From assembly GCF_014212175.1 (NCBI RefSeq), contig NZ_JACJVR010000082.1, positions 1-53,181 on the forward strand: a stretch of 53,181 nucleotides of DNA. Direction: 5' to 3'. This DNA is from Cohnella xylanilytica. Its GTDB lineage: Bacteria; Bacillota; Bacilli; Paenibacillales; Paenibacillaceae. Positions within the stretch are counted from its first letter, which is position 1, and every line of letters starts with the position of its first letter. A program made the translations under genes and the position numbers. Below are positions 15,530-24,107 of this stretch, one piece after another. A model generated the notes under the pieces. That model was given only the letters and a program-made list of their open reading frames with translations, did not search any database and was not told where the DNA came from.

Positions 15530-16174
15530 TTACCCTCGCAAGAGGGAACCGATCTCGGCCGTAACCGCGTCGATATCCTTCTCCCCGTCCACTTCCCGGA
15601 GCAATCCCTTGTTACCATAATACTCGAGCAACGGAGCGGTCTTGCTCGTATACTCGTCAAGCCGGGTTCCGACTTTCTCTTCCGTGTCGTCGGAGCGCTG
15701 GTACAGCTCTCCTCCGCACTTGTCGCATACAGCCTCTTGCTTCGGCGGATTGAACAACACATGGTAGGTCGATCCGCACGATTTGCAAATCCGTCTTCCC
15801 GTCAAGCGGGCGAGCAGCAAGCTGCGGTCCACCTTCAGGTTGATAACGTGATCGATCTTGCGTCCCATATCCGCGAGCATCGCGTCGAGCGCTTCGGCTT
15901 GGGCGAGCGTGCGCGGGAATCCGTCAAGCAGAAACCCGGCTTCGCAGTCGGGCAGGGACAACCGGTCGCGGACGATTCCGTTCGTCACTTCGTCCGGAAC
16001 GAGAAGGCCTTGGTCCACGTACTCCTTGGCCTTCTGTCCGAGCGGAGTGTTCTCCTTCATCGCCAGGCGGAATGCATCTCCGGTCGAGATATGAGGCACG
16101 CCGAACTGTTCGACGATCCGTTCGGCCTGCGTTCCCTTACCGGCGCCAGGAGGCCCCATAAACAAGATGTTCAT
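15530..16174 (-). CDS. adk: adenylate kinase, zinc-type
   Basis: Interconverts ATP + AMP and 2 ADP. The 214-aa enzyme has the P-loop GPPGAGKGTQ at residues 7-16 and the long LID domain of Gram-positive enzymes with four zinc-binding cysteines (Cys130, 133, 150, 153). The ATG at 16174 has GGGAGG 7 nt upstream; five codons of open frame before it have no support. It lies 21 bp after secY. Confidence 0.98.
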   Translation of the reverse strand: MNILFMGPPGAGKGTQAERIVEQFGVPHISTGDAFRLAMKENTPLGQKAKEYVDQGLLVPDEVTNGIVRDRLSLPDCEAGFLLDGFPRTLAQAEALDAMLADMGRKIDHVINLKVDRSLLLARLTGRRICKSCGSTYHVLFNPPKQEAVCDKCGGELYQRSDDTEEKVGTRLDEYTSKTAPLLEYYGNKGLLREVDGEKDIDAVTAEIGSLLRG

Positions 16175-16195
16175 TTCCGTACCTCCCAAGGCGAC

Positions 16196-17497
16196 TTACT
16201 TATTGATAAACCCTTTGTAGTGGCGTTTGATCAATTGGCTCTCCACTTGCTTCATCGTCTCCAGCGCGACGCCTACGACGATGAGAAGCGAGGTGCCGCC
16301 CAGCTGTACCGTTCTCGGGAGCCCGAACGCCGACCCGAAGGCAACCGGCAGAATCGAGATGACCGCGAGGAATATGGCGCCAGCGAGCGTAATGCGGGTA
16401 ATGACGCGCATCAGGTAACCGGCCGTCGGCTTGCCCGGACGAATGCCCGGAATGTATCCGCCGTTTTTCTTCATGTTGTCCGCCAACTGTTGAGGGTTGA
16501 ACTGAACGAACGTGTAGAAGAAGGTGAATCCGACGATCAGCAGGATGTACAGGACCATACCGAGCGGTTTGTCGTAGTACAGATGGCTGATAATCCAGTT
16601 AGCCCAAGTGTGTCCCGCCCAGAATTGGGCGATCGTAATCGGGAACATCAGCAGCGAGGAAGCGAAGATAACCGGGATAACGCCGGCGCCATTGACCTTG
16701 AGAGGAATGTGCGTCGATTGTCCGCCGTACATCTTCTGTCCGACGACGCGCTTCGCGTATTGGACCGGAATCTTGCGAATCCCTTGCTGGATGAAGATGA
16801 CGCCTACGATGATCACGAGGATCACGACCACGATGATCAAGACTTTCAGGATGCTCCAGAAAATCTGGCCTTCGTTGTTCGCGAACTGATCTCTGTAGAT
16901 GTCTTGAGCGTATTGCGGAATCCGAGAGACGATGGCCGCGAACATCAGGATCGAGATCCCGTTGCCGATGCCTTTCTCGTTGATTTGCTCGCCGAGCCAC
17001 ATCAAGAAAGCCGTACCCGCGGTCAACACGATGGCGATCATGATGTAGGTTGCCGCCGTCGGATCAAGCACCATCTTGCTATTATAGATCCGGTTGAAGC
17101 CAATCGCGGTTGCGAAGGCTTGAATCAGCCCTAGAACGACCGTCCCGTACCGTGTGACTTGCGCCAGCTTCCGCTTGCCGTTCTCGCCTTCCTTCTGCCA
17201 TTCCGAGAACTTCGGGATGACGTCCATCGACAGCAGCTGCACGATGATCGATGCCGTGATGTAAGGCATGATCCCGAGGGCGAAGATCGAGAATTGGAAC
17301 AAGGCGCCCCCGGAGAACGTGTTCAGCAGGCCGAACAGCTCGTTGCCCTGTTGGTTGGCGGCTTCGAGCACGGTCTTGTCGATGTTCGGAACCGGAATGA
17401 AAGAACCTACGCGATAGACAAGCAAGATGAAAAGGGTGAACAGGATCCTCTTGCGAAGGTCCTCTACTTTCCAAATGTTGGAGACGGTCGCAAACAT
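16196..17497 (-). CDS. secY: preprotein translocase subunit SecY
   Basis: Channel subunit of the Sec translocon. At 433 aa it has ten transmembrane segments, the plug-proximal IPVPNID region after TM1, and the conserved cytoplasmic loop regions (QQGIRKIPVQYAKRV, and GIRPGKPTAGYL). ATG start overlaps the rplO stop by one base (TAATG), so the two are translationally coupled. It is the first of secY-adk-map in the spc operon. Confidence 0.98.
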   Translation of the reverse strand: MFATVSNIWKVEDLRKRILFTLFILLVYRVGSFIPVPNIDKTVLEAANQQGNELFGLLNTFSGGALFQFSIFALGIMPYITASIIVQLLSMDVIPKFSEWQKEGENGKRKLAQVTRYGTVVLGLIQAFATAIGFNRIYNSKMVLDPTAATYIMIAIVLTAGTAFLMWLGEQINEKGIGNGISILMFAAIVSRIPQYAQDIYRDQFANNEGQIFWSILKVLIIVVVILVIIVGVIFIQQGIRKIPVQYAKRVVGQKMYGGQSTHIPLKVNGAGVIPVIFASSLLMFPITIAQFWAGHTWANWIISHLYYDKPLGMVLYILLIVGFTFFYTFVQFNPQQLADNMKKNGGYIPGIRPGKPTAGYLMRVITRITLAGAIFLAVISILPVAFGSAFGLPRTVQLGGTSLLIVVGVALETMKQVESQLIKRHYKGFINK

Positions 17498-17940
17498 TAG
17501 ATCACCTCGGTTTTACCGCCGGCGGCCTGGATTTTTGCTACTGCGGATTGCGAAAACTTGTGAGCCTTGACAGTCAGCTGTACGCTCAGTTCGCCGTTCC
17601 CGAGGATCTTGATGCCGTCTTTCGGGTTCTTGAGAATCCCTTGGGAGAGCAGAAGCTCCGGGGTTACTTCCGTGCCAGCTTCAAATCCGTTCAGTTGATC
17701 CAGGTTTACGATCGCGTATTCAGTCGCGAAGCGATCGTTGTTGAAGCCGCGTTTCGGCAGTCGACGGTACAGAGGATTCTGGCCGCCTTCGAATCCGGGA
17801 CGAACTCCGCCGCCGGAACGGGCGTTTTGACCTTTGTGACCGCGGGTGGACGTCTTGCCCATACCGCTGCCGATGCCGCGACCGACGCGCTTGCGGCTGA
17901 ACTTGGACCCTTCAGCAGGAGAAAGTTCATGCAATTTCAT
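17497..17940 (-). CDS. rplO: 50S ribosomal protein L15 (uL15)
   Basis: Late-assembly large-subunit protein. At 147 aa it starts MKLHELSPAEGSKFSRKRVG and has the Gly/Arg-rich N-terminal arm (SGMGKTSTRGHKGQ, GGGVRPGFEGGQ). The ATG at 17940 is chosen; a GTG four codons upstream lies inside the SD. It overlaps secY by one base. Confidence 0.97.
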   Translation of the reverse strand: MKLHELSPAEGSKFSRKRVGRGIGSGMGKTSTRGHKGQNARSGGGVRPGFEGGQNPLYRRLPKRGFNNDRFATEYAIVNLDQLNGFEAGTEVTPELLLSQGILKNPKDGIKILGNGELSVQLTVKAHKFSQSAVAKIQAAGGKTEVI

Positions 17941-17996
17941 CGTTCGTCGCACCTCCTTGAGTGATTTGCAATTGCGGTTCTATCTTCGAAATCGGA

Positions 17997-18176
17997 TTAG
18001 ACTTCTTTGACTTCGACCAGGTGGCTGACATGGTTCACCATGCCGCGAATGGCCACGTTGTCTTCCTTGACGACGCTGGAGTTCACTTTCGTGAGGCCCA
18101 GCGATTGAACCGTCGCGCGTTGATCCTGCGGACGTCCAATCAGGCTGCGTTTGAGGGTGATTTGCAGTTTAGCCAT
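17997..18176 (-). CDS. rpmD: 50S ribosomal protein L30 (uL30)
   Basis: A 59-residue protein read directly from the sequence: it begins MAKLQITLKRSLIGRPQDQR, then has SLGLTKVNSSVVKEDN and VAIRGMVNHVSHLVEV. This is a complete L30 of bacterial length. ATG start at 18176 with GGAGG upstream. It lies between rpsE and rplO, its standard place. Confidence 0.97.
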   Translation of the reverse strand: MAKLQITLKRSLIGRPQDQRATVQSLGLTKVNSSVVKEDNVAIRGMVNHVSHLVEVKEV

Positions 18177-18189
18177 CGATTTCCCCTCC

Positions 18190-18687
18190 TTAACCTAACA
18201 GCTCTTCCACGGTTTTGCCGCGGAGCTTCGCCACGTCTTCGGCGCGTTTCAGCCGGGAGAGTCCTTCCAACGTCGCATTAACCATGTTGATGGAGTTGGA
18301 GGATCCGAGCGATTTCGTCAAAATGTCGCCGACTCCGGCCAGTTCGAGCACCGCGCGGACAGGGCCGCCCGCGATAACGCCCGTACCTTCCGATGCCGGT
18401 TTCAGCAGCACTTTGCCGGCGCCGAACTGTCCCGTAACGGCGTGCGGAATCGTCGTGCCAACCAGCGGTACGTAAATCAGATTTTTCTTCGCGTCCTCGA
18501 CGCCTTTGCGGATCGCTTCCGGAACTTCCCCGGCTTTGCCGATCCCGGCGCCAACCCAGCCCTTGCCGTCGCCGACAACGACGAGCGCGCTGAAGCTGAA
18601 GCGGCGTCCGCCTTTGACGACTTTGGCAACGCGGTTGATCTGGACCATTTTTTCAGTGAGTTCCAACGTATTCGGATCTACACGCAA
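18190..18687 (-). CDS. rpsE: 30S ribosomal protein S5 (uS5)
   Basis: Protein at the mRNA entry, involved in accuracy and helicase activity. At 165 aa it shows VVKGGRRFSFSALVVVGDG (loop 2, site of spectinomycin resistance mutations, wild-type in form) and the C-terminal SSNSINMVNATLEGL. The start is TTG, with GGAGG 8 nt upstream; there is no nearby ATG or GTG and the N-terminus (MRVDPNTLELTEK) fits the family. Confidence 0.97.
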   Translation of the reverse strand: MRVDPNTLELTEKMVQINRVAKVVKGGRRFSFSALVVVGDGKGWVGAGIGKAGEVPEAIRKGVEDAKKNLIYVPLVGTTIPHAVTGQFGAGKVLLKPASEGTGVIAGGPVRAVLELAGVGDILTKSLGSSNSINMVNATLEGLSRLKRAEDVAKLRGKTVEELLG

Positions 18688-18719
18688 GTCGTTTACCCTC
18701 CTTGTGTCGAAAATTTGGT

Positions 18720-19088
18720 TTAGAACTGCAGTCCGGCTTCGCGAGCCGCGTCCGCCAGAGCTTGAATACGGCCGTGGTACAAGTAGCCGCCGCGGTCGAA
18801 CACGACGCTCTCGTAGCCTTTGGCTTTGGCGCGCTTCGCGATCAGCTCGCCAACCTTGCGAGCGGACTCGACGTTGCCGCCGTTCTTGATTTCCGATGCG
18901 AGCTCTTTATCGACCGTCGAAGCGGAGGCGATCGTTACGCCCTTCACGTCGTCGATCAATTGAGCGTAGATATGCTTCGAGGAACGGAACACGGACAAGC
19001 GCGGACGCTCGTTCGTTCCGCTGATTTTCTTGCGCACGCGGAGGTGACGCTTCAGACGGGCTTTGTTCTTATCGCCTTTGGTAATCAT
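18720..19088 (-). CDS. rplR: 50S ribosomal protein L18 (uL18)
   Basis: Binds 5S rRNA and joins it to the large subunit with L5. At 122 aa it has the basic start MITKGDKNKARLKRHLRVRK and the conserved end GGYLYHGRIQALADAAREAGL. ATG start. It lies between rplF and rpsE in the spc operon. Confidence 0.97.
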   Translation of the reverse strand: MITKGDKNKARLKRHLRVRKKISGTNERPRLSVFRSSKHIYAQLIDDVKGVTIASASTVDKELASEIKNGGNVESARKVGELIAKRAKAKGYESVVFDRGGYLYHGRIQALADAAREAGLQF

Positions 19089-19150
19089 CTAAGACACGCT
19101 CCTTAACGGTTGCATCTGGGCAGCTTTAGGCCACCCGCAACTTCGTTTCA

Positions 19151-19693
19151 TTATTTCTTCTTGCCGGCCTTGCCTTCCTTGCGGATGATGCGCTCGCCTT
19201 CGTACTTGATGCCCTTGCCTTTGTAAGGCTCCGGCGGACGAACTTCGCGCACCTTGGCCGCGATGGCGCCGACGGCTTCCTTGTCGATGCCCTTGACGAT
19301 GATCCTGTTCTGAGCCGGAACTTCGAACTCGACGCCCTTCTCCGGCACGAATTCGACCGGATGGGAGTAGCCGACGTTCAGAACGAGCTTCTCGCCGGAC
19401 TTGCTGGCGCGGTAACCGACGCCGACAAGCTCGAGGTTCTTGGAGTAACCTTCGGTTACGCCGTTGACCATGTTGGCGACGACGCTGCGGGTCGTGCCGT
19501 GCAGCGAGCGATGCAGCTTCTGATCGGAAGGACGCTCGATCGTGATCACGTTCGACTCGACCGTTACCTTCATGTCTTTGTGCAGTTCGCGCGTCAAAGT
19601 TCCTTTCGGTCCTTTGACGGTAATCGTATTGTTGTCCAGGTTCACGTCCACGCCGTTAGGCACCTGGATCGGTTTACGTCCGATACGGGACAT
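19151..19693 (-). CDS. rplF: 50S ribosomal protein L6 (uL6)
   Basis: Two-domain protein near the factor-binding centre and sarcin-ricin loop. At 180 aa it has SRIGRKPIQVPNGV at the start and the C-terminal signature RPPEPYKGKGIKYEGE. ATG start with GGAGG upstream. It lies 30 bp after rpsH. Confidence 0.98.
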   Translation of the reverse strand: MSRIGRKPIQVPNGVDVNLDNNTITVKGPKGTLTRELHKDMKVTVESNVITIERPSDQKLHRSLHGTTRSVVANMVNGVTEGYSKNLELVGVGYRASKSGEKLVLNVGYSHPVEFVPEKGVEFEVPAQNRIIVKGIDKEAVGAIAAKVREVRPPEPYKGKGIKYEGERIIRKEGKAGKKK

Positions 19694-19723
19694 GGGTACA
19701 CCTCCTAACTTGTGCGGGTTGAA

Positions 19724-20122
19724 TTACCAAACGTAGCAAAGAACTTCGCCGCCGGATTTGCCTTGACGGGCTTCCTTGTCGGTGACGATGCCTTTGGATG
19801 TCGAGATGATCGCGATGCCGAGGCCGCCCAGAACGCGCGGAACTTCGTTCGACTTCGTGTATACGCGCAGGCCCGGCTTGCTAATGCGCTTCAGGCCCGT
19901 AATAACGCGCTCGTTGTTCGGTCCGTACTTGAGGAAAATACGGATCAGCCCTTGCTTGTTGTCCTCTACGTATTCGGCGTCGCGGATGAAGCCTTCGCGC
20001 TTGAGGATTTCGGCGATTTGCTTCTTCACTTTGGACGCGGGCAATTCCACCGTCTCGTGGCGCACCAGGTTCGCGTTGCGAATGCGCGTCAGCATATCTG
20101 CAATGGGATCAGACATAACCAT
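19724..20122 (-). CDS. rpsH: 30S ribosomal protein S8 (uS8)
   Basis: Central-domain 16S rRNA-binding protein; in E. coli S8 is also the spc operon repressor. At 132 aa it reads SDPIADMLTRIRNAN ... GLGIAIISTSKGIVTDKEAR ... EVLCYVW. The first ATG is chosen (GGAGG 8 nt upstream); a second ATG two codons later is 14 nt from the SD. Confidence 0.98.
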   Translation of the reverse strand: MVMSDPIADMLTRIRNANLVRHETVELPASKVKKQIAEILKREGFIRDAEYVEDNKQGLIRIFLKYGPNNERVITGLKRISKPGLRVYTKSNEVPRVLGGLGIAIISTSKGIVTDKEARQGKSGGEVLCYVW

Positions 20123-20152
20123 GGGGTAAACCTCCTTCCCGAACTAGGCTGA

Positions 20153-20338
20153 TTACCAGCTCGCTTTTTTAACGCCAGGAATCTGGCCTTTGTATGCCAA
20201 CTCACGGAAACAAATCCGGCAAATCTTGAACTTCTGCAGCACGGAATGCGGACGTCCGCAACGCTCGCACCGCGTGTAAGCACGGACTTGAAACTTCGGC
20301 GGGCGCTGTTGCTTGATTTTCATCGACGTTTTTGCCAC
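20153..20338 (-). CDS. rpsZ: 30S ribosomal protein S14 type Z (uS14)
   Basis: Head protein of the zinc-binding 61-aa form, with Cys24, Cys27, Cys40 and Cys43 (RCERCGRPH ... CRICFREL). The start is GTG with GGGAGG about 11 nt upstream. It is in the spc operon between rplE and rpsH. A zinc-free paralogue often exists elsewhere in such genomes but is not in this window. Confidence 0.97.
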   Translation of the reverse strand: MAKTSMKIKQQRPPKFQVRAYTRCERCGRPHSVLQKFKICRICFRELAYKGQIPGVKKASW

Positions 20339-20390
20339 TTGCTTTCACACCTCCCAAAGGGTCCCTTGGCTCATGGCCAGGTGGGCGACG

Positions 20391-20933
20391 TCACTTCGCG
20401 AAAGGCATGCCCAGTTGGGTCAGCAGTTCGCGCGCTTCTTCGTCCGTATTAGCGGTCGTTACGATAACGATATCCATCCCGCGGATCTTGTCGACCTTGT
20501 CGTACTCGATCTCGGGGAAGATCAGTTGTTCCTTCAAGCCGAGCGTGTAGTTGCCGCGACCGTCGAACGCCTTGCTGGAGACGCCGCGGAAGTCGCGAAC
20601 GCGCGGAAGCGAAATGTTGAACAGCTTGTCGAGGAAGTAGTACATGCGGTCGCCGCGCAGCGTGACCTTCGCGCCGATCGGAGCGTTCTCGCGGAGGCGG
20701 AAGCCTGCGATGGACTTCTTCGCGCGGGTGATGACCGGCTTCTGGCCGGCGATCTTCTGCAGATCTTCGACGGCGGAGTCCAGAACCTTGGAGTTTTGAA
20801 CCGCGTCGCCTACGCCCATGTTAATGACAACTTTCTCGATCTTCGGCACTTGCATGACCGATTTGTAGCTGAACTTCTGCATCAGAGCAGGAGTGATCTC
20901 ATTGAGGAAACGTTCTTTCATTCTTGCTGCCAT
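20391..20933 (-). CDS. rplE: 50S ribosomal protein L5 (uL5)
   Basis: Binds 5S rRNA and forms bridge B1b with S13. At 180 aa it has KVVINMGVGDAVQNSK, RGDRMYYFLDKLFNISLPRVRDFRG and a C-terminal IVTTANTDEEARELL. The ATG start is about 12 nt from GGAGG, slightly long, but MAARMKERFLNEI is the normal N-terminus. It lies between rplX and rpsZ. Confidence 0.97.
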   Translation of the reverse strand: MAARMKERFLNEITPALMQKFSYKSVMQVPKIEKVVINMGVGDAVQNSKVLDSAVEDLQKIAGQKPVITRAKKSIAGFRLRENAPIGAKVTLRGDRMYYFLDKLFNISLPRVRDFRGVSSKAFDGRGNYTLGLKEQLIFPEIEYDKVDKIRGMDIVIVTTANTDEEARELLTQLGMPFAK

Positions 20934-20968
20934 TTGTCACAGTGACCTCCTTTCCGTCTTGACTGCGA

Positions 20969-21322
20969 TTAGTCGATCTCTTGGCCGGATTTCTTCGCGA
21001 TCCGAACCTTCTTGCCGTTCTCCAGAACTTTGTAGCCGATACGAGTCGCCTTGCCGGTCTTCGGATCGACGTGCATGACGTTGGAAGCATGGATCGGAGC
21101 TTCTTGCTCGACGATGCCGCCTTGCGGGTTGTTCGCGTTCGGGCGGGTATGCTTCTTCACCAGGTTGACGCCTTCGACGAGAACGCGGTTCTCGCGCGGG
21201 TAAGCGGCGATGACGCGACCCTTCTTGCCTTTATCCTTGCCGGAGATGACGATGACGTTATCGTCCTTCTTCACGTGCAGCTTGTTGTTGTGCGATTCGA
21301 GCACTTTTTTCAAACGGGGCAT
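20969..21322 (-). CDS. rplX: 50S ribosomal protein L24 (uL24)
   Basis: Assembly-initiator protein with a KOW domain (KKDDNVIVISGKDKGKKGRV). At 117 aa the rest follows the family (VLVEGVNLVKKHTRP, SNVMHVDPKTGKATRIGYK). ATG start. It lies between rplN and rplE. Confidence 0.98.
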   Translation of the reverse strand: MPRLKKVLESHNNKLHVKKDDNVIVISGKDKGKKGRVIAAYPRENRVLVEGVNLVKKHTRPNANNPQGGIVEQEAPIHASNVMHVDPKTGKATRIGYKVLENGKKVRIAKKSGQEID

Positions 21323-21364
21323 GGGTACACCTCCTTGAGTGGTTCTCCATGGACATCAGCCGGC

Positions 21365-21733
21365 TTACAGAACTTCCGGCGCCAGAGAAATGATTTTCAT
21401 GAAATCACGTTCGCGCAGCTCGCGGGCTACCGGTCCGAAGATACGGGTTCCGCGCGGGCTCTTGTCTTCCTTAACGATAACGGCCGCGTTCTCGTCGAAC
21501 GCGATATAGGAACCGTCCTTGCGGCGTACCGCACGCTTCGTACGGACGATGACGCACTTCACGACGTCGCCCTTCTTGACAACGCCCCCTGGCGTTGCTT
21601 GTTTGACGGAAGCAACGATCAGGTCGCCGATGTGGCCTACGCGGCGTCCCGTGCCGCCAAGCACGCGGATGCACATCAGTTCCTTCGCGCCCGAGTTGTC
21701 GGCTACGGCCAATCTCGTAAACGGTTGAATCAT
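21365..21733 (-). CDS. rplN: 50S ribosomal protein L14 (uL14)
   Basis: Beta-barrel protein at the subunit interface (bridges B5/B8) and the binding site of the silencing factor RsfS. At 122 aa it begins MIQPFTRLAVADNSGAKELM and ends ELRERDFMKIISLAPEVL. ATG start with AAAGGAGG upstream. It lies 36 bp after rpsQ. Confidence 0.98.
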   Translation of the reverse strand: MIQPFTRLAVADNSGAKELMCIRVLGGTGRRVGHIGDLIVASVKQATPGGVVKKGDVVKCVIVRTKRAVRRKDGSYIAFDENAAVIVKEDKSPRGTRIFGPVARELRERDFMKIISLAPEVL

Positions 21734-21769
21734 CGCTGGGTCCTCCTTTCAGTGACAGCTGAGATTGCG

Positions 21770-22033
21770 TTACAGAATAACGGCTTTCTCGGTGATTTCG
21801 ACAAGGCGCCAGTTCTTGTCCTTCGACAGCGGACGGGTCTCCATGATCTTCACGGTGTCGCCGATCTTCGCTTCGTTGTTCTCGTCGTGAGCCTTGAACT
21901 TCTTCGTGTATTTGATGCGCTTGTGGTACAGGCTGTGCTTCTTGTACGTCTCGACGGCTACCACGATCGTTTTGTCCATCTTGTCGGAGACGACTTTACC
22001 GATCTGCACCTTGCGGTTGTTGCGGTCGCTCAT
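21770..22033 (-). CDS. rpsQ: 30S ribosomal protein S17 (uS17)
   Basis: Early 16S 5'-domain binder with an OB fold. At 87 aa it shows GKVVSDKMDKTIVVAVE, the KHSLYHKRIKYTKKFKAHDE loop and GDTVKIMETRPLSKDK. ATG start with AAGGAGG upstream. It lies after rpmC. Confidence 0.98.
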   Translation of the reverse strand: MSDRNNRKVQIGKVVSDKMDKTIVVAVETYKKHSLYHKRIKYTKKFKAHDENNEAKIGDTVKIMETRPLSKDKNWRLVEITEKAVIL

Positions 22034-22080
22034 TGAAATCCTCCTTCCCGGAAGCGGTGTTCGGGGTTTATGTTCGGGTG

Positions 22081-22278
22081 TTAGCCGATGCCGAGTTCAC
22101 GCTCGCGCAAAATGGTTTTGGCCCGGGCAATCTCTTTGCGCAGCTCGCTGATGCGGTGCGGGTTGTCCAGTTGGCCGGTGGCCAGTTGGAAACGGAGGTT
22201 AAACAGTTCTTCCTTGAAGCCGGCGACCTTCTGTTCGATCTCGACGGACGTCAAGTTCCGGAACTCACTGCCCTTCAT
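22081..22278 (-). CDS. rpmC: 50S ribosomal protein L29 (uL29)
   Basis: Two-helix protein at the tunnel exit, next to L23. At 65 aa it reads MKGSEFRNLTSVEIEQKV ... LFNLRFQLATGQLDN. The ATG at 22278 lies inside the end of rplP (14-nt overlap), a normal arrangement that couples the two. The open frame extends further upstream, but only as a shadow of rplP. Confidence 0.97.
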   Translation of the reverse strand: MKGSEFRNLTSVEIEQKVAGFKEELFNLRFQLATGQLDNPHRISELRKEIARAKTILRERELGIG

Positions 22279-22702
22279 TCGCTTCACCACCCAGTTCTTC
22301 ACGCTTGACAAACTTCGTCTTGATCGGCAGCTTGTGAGCCGCAAGACGCATCGCTTCACGTGCGACTTCCTCGGGTACGCCCGCCAGTTCAAACAGGATC
22401 TTGCCCGGTTTGACGACGGCAACCCACTTCTCTACGTTACCTTTACCGCTACCCATCCGGACTTCGAGAGGCTTCTGGGTGATCGGCTTGGACGGGAAAA
22501 TCTTGATCCATACTTTACCGCCCCGCTTGATGTAGCGGGTCATCGCGATACGAGCGGCTTCGATCTGGCGGTTCGTTACCCAAGAAGGCTCTTGGGCTTG
22601 AAGGCCGTATTCGCCGAAGCTAACCGTGGTGCCGCCCTTGGCTTGGCCTTTCATCTTGCCGCGATGCTGCTTGCGGTGTTTGACGCGCTTAGGGACCAAC
22701 AT
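22265..22702 (-). CDS. rplP: 50S ribosomal protein L16 (uL16)
   Basis: Protein at the base of the central protuberance that shapes the A site. At 145 aa it has MLVPKRVKHRKQHRGKMKG, the QIEAARIAMTRYIKRGGKVW motif and a Gly-rich GSGKGNVEKWVAVVKPG. ATG start. Three bases separate it from rpsC. Confidence 0.98.
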   Translation of the reverse strand: MLVPKRVKHRKQHRGKMKGQAKGGTTVSFGEYGLQAQEPSWVTNRQIEAARIAMTRYIKRGGKVWIKIFPSKPITQKPLEVRMGSGKGNVEKWVAVVKPGKILFELAGVPEEVAREAMRLAAHKLPIKTKFVKREELGGEANEGQ

Positions 22703-22705
22703 GGT

Positions 22706-23371
22706 TTAGTTGCCTCCTTCCTGAGCTGCTTTCTTCTTCTTCGCCGGAAGGACTTCGCCGCGGTAGATCCACACTTTGACGCCGATGCGTCCGTACGTGG
22801 TATGAGCTTCAGCGGTTCCGTAGTCGATGTCCGCGCGCAGCGTGTGCAGCGGAACCGTACCTTCGCTGTAGCCTTCCGTACGTGCGATCTCGGCGCCGCC
22901 CAGGCGTCCGCTAACCGACGTTTTGATACCCTTGGCGCCAGCGCGCAGGGTGCGTTGGATCGATTGCTTCATGGCGCGGCGGAACGCGATGCGGCGCTCC
23001 AGCTGTTGAGCGATGCTCTCGGCCACGAGAATAGCGTCCAATTCCGGATTCTTGATCTCGGAGATGTTGATGTGTACCTTCTTGCCGTTCGTCAGCTTGG
23101 TCAGCTCGCCGCGGATGACTTCCACTTCGGCGCCGCCCTTGCCGATGACCATACCCGGCTTAGCGGTATGGATCGTGACGTTGACGCGGTTGGCTGCGCG
23201 CTCGATCTCGAAGCGCGATACCGCTGCGTCTTTCAGTTTATTTTTGAGGAATTCGCGGATTTTGACGTCTTCCATCAGGAGAGAACCAAAATCTTTGTCG
23301 GCATACCATTTGGATTCCCAATCGCGGATAATGCCGATGCGAAGACCGACCGGATTTACCTTTTGACCCAC
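22706..23371 (-). CDS. rpsC: 30S ribosomal protein S3 (uS3)
   Basis: Protein at the mRNA entry channel. At 221 aa it starts MGQKVNPVGLRIGIIRDWES, has a KH domain with the GKGGAEVE loop (~60-110), and the C-terminal domain signature (LRADIDYGTAEAHTTYGRIGVKVWI). The start is GTG with GGAGG 8 nt upstream. Confidence 0.98.
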   Translation of the reverse strand: MGQKVNPVGLRIGIIRDWESKWYADKDFGSLLMEDVKIREFLKNKLKDAAVSRFEIERAANRVNVTIHTAKPGMVIGKGGAEVEVIRGELTKLTNGKKVHINISEIKNPELDAILVAESIAQQLERRIAFRRAMKQSIQRTLRAGAKGIKTSVSGRLGGAEIARTEGYSEGTVPLHTLRADIDYGTAEAHTTYGRIGVKVWIYRGEVLPAKKKKAAQEGGN

Positions 23372-23384
23372 ACGTTGTCCCTCC

Positions 23385-23723
23385 TTATTTTTCGGATACG
23401 ACCAGCGTAATGTGGCTGGTCCGCTTGAAGATGCTGAACGCGCGCCCCTGCGAACGAGGTTGGAATCGTTTCAGAGTCGGACCTTCATTGACGTAAGCTT
23501 GGCTGATGACCAGCTTGTTGACGTCCAGTTGGTAGTTATGTTCAGCGTTGGCCACAGCAGAGTTCAAGAGCTTCTCCAGGATCGGGGAAGCCGAACGCGG
23601 AGTGTGGCGCAGAATGGCGATCGCTTCGCCAACCTTCTTGCCGCGGATCAGGTCAACGACCAGTCGGACTTTGCGGGCCGGAATGCGAATGTAGCTCGCA
23701 ACGGCTTTCGCTTCTTGTGCCAT
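23385..23723 (-). CDS. rplV: 50S ribosomal protein L22 (uL22)
   Basis: Globular domain on the solvent side with a beta-hairpin reaching the exit tunnel. At 112 aa it shows IRIPARKVRLVVDLIRGKKV, NSAVANAEHNYQLD and the hairpin region PTLKRFQPRSQGRAFSIFKR, where macrolide-resistance changes occur in other species; no insertion or deletion is seen. ATG start. Confidence 0.98.
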   Translation of the reverse strand: MAQEAKAVASYIRIPARKVRLVVDLIRGKKVGEAIAILRHTPRSASPILEKLLNSAVANAEHNYQLDVNKLVISQAYVNEGPTLKRFQPRSQGRAFSIFKRTSHITLVVSEK

Positions 23724-23774
23724 CGATGTACCTCCTTCCCTACGTTACGCGAGCCGGTTGCCCGGCCGCCCGAT

Positions 23775-24056
23775 TTATCTTCTGCCCGTTTTCTTATCGT
23801 CGTCGGTGTGTCCTTTGAACGTGCGCGTAGGAGCGAATTCCCCGAGCTTATGACCGACCATGTCTTCCGTCACGTAGACCGGAACATGCTTGCGGCCGTC
23901 GTATACGGCGAACGTATGGCCGACGAACTGCGGGAAAATCGTCGAACGGCGGGACCACGTTTTGATAACGACTTTCTTGTTGGACTCGTTCAGAACGTCT
24001 ACTTTCTTCAGCAGGTAGTCGTCTACGAAAGGTCCCTTCTTCAAGCTGCGACCCAT
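23775..24056 (-). CDS. rpsS: 30S ribosomal protein S19 (uS19)
   Basis: Head protein that forms a complex with S13 and contacts bridge B1a. At 93 aa it reads MGRSLKKGPFVDDYLLKKV ... TWSRRSTIFPQFVGHTFAVY ... GHKLGEFAPTRTFKGH. ATG start. It lies between rplB and rplV. Confidence 0.98.
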   Translation of the reverse strand: MGRSLKKGPFVDDYLLKKVDVLNESNKKVVIKTWSRRSTIFPQFVGHTFAVYDGRKHVPVYVTEDMVGHKLGEFAPTRTFKGHTDDDKKTGRR

Positions 24057-24107
24057 GGTATAATCCTCCCTTCAACCCGAATTGGGGGTTGGCCGTTATC
24101 GCGAGCC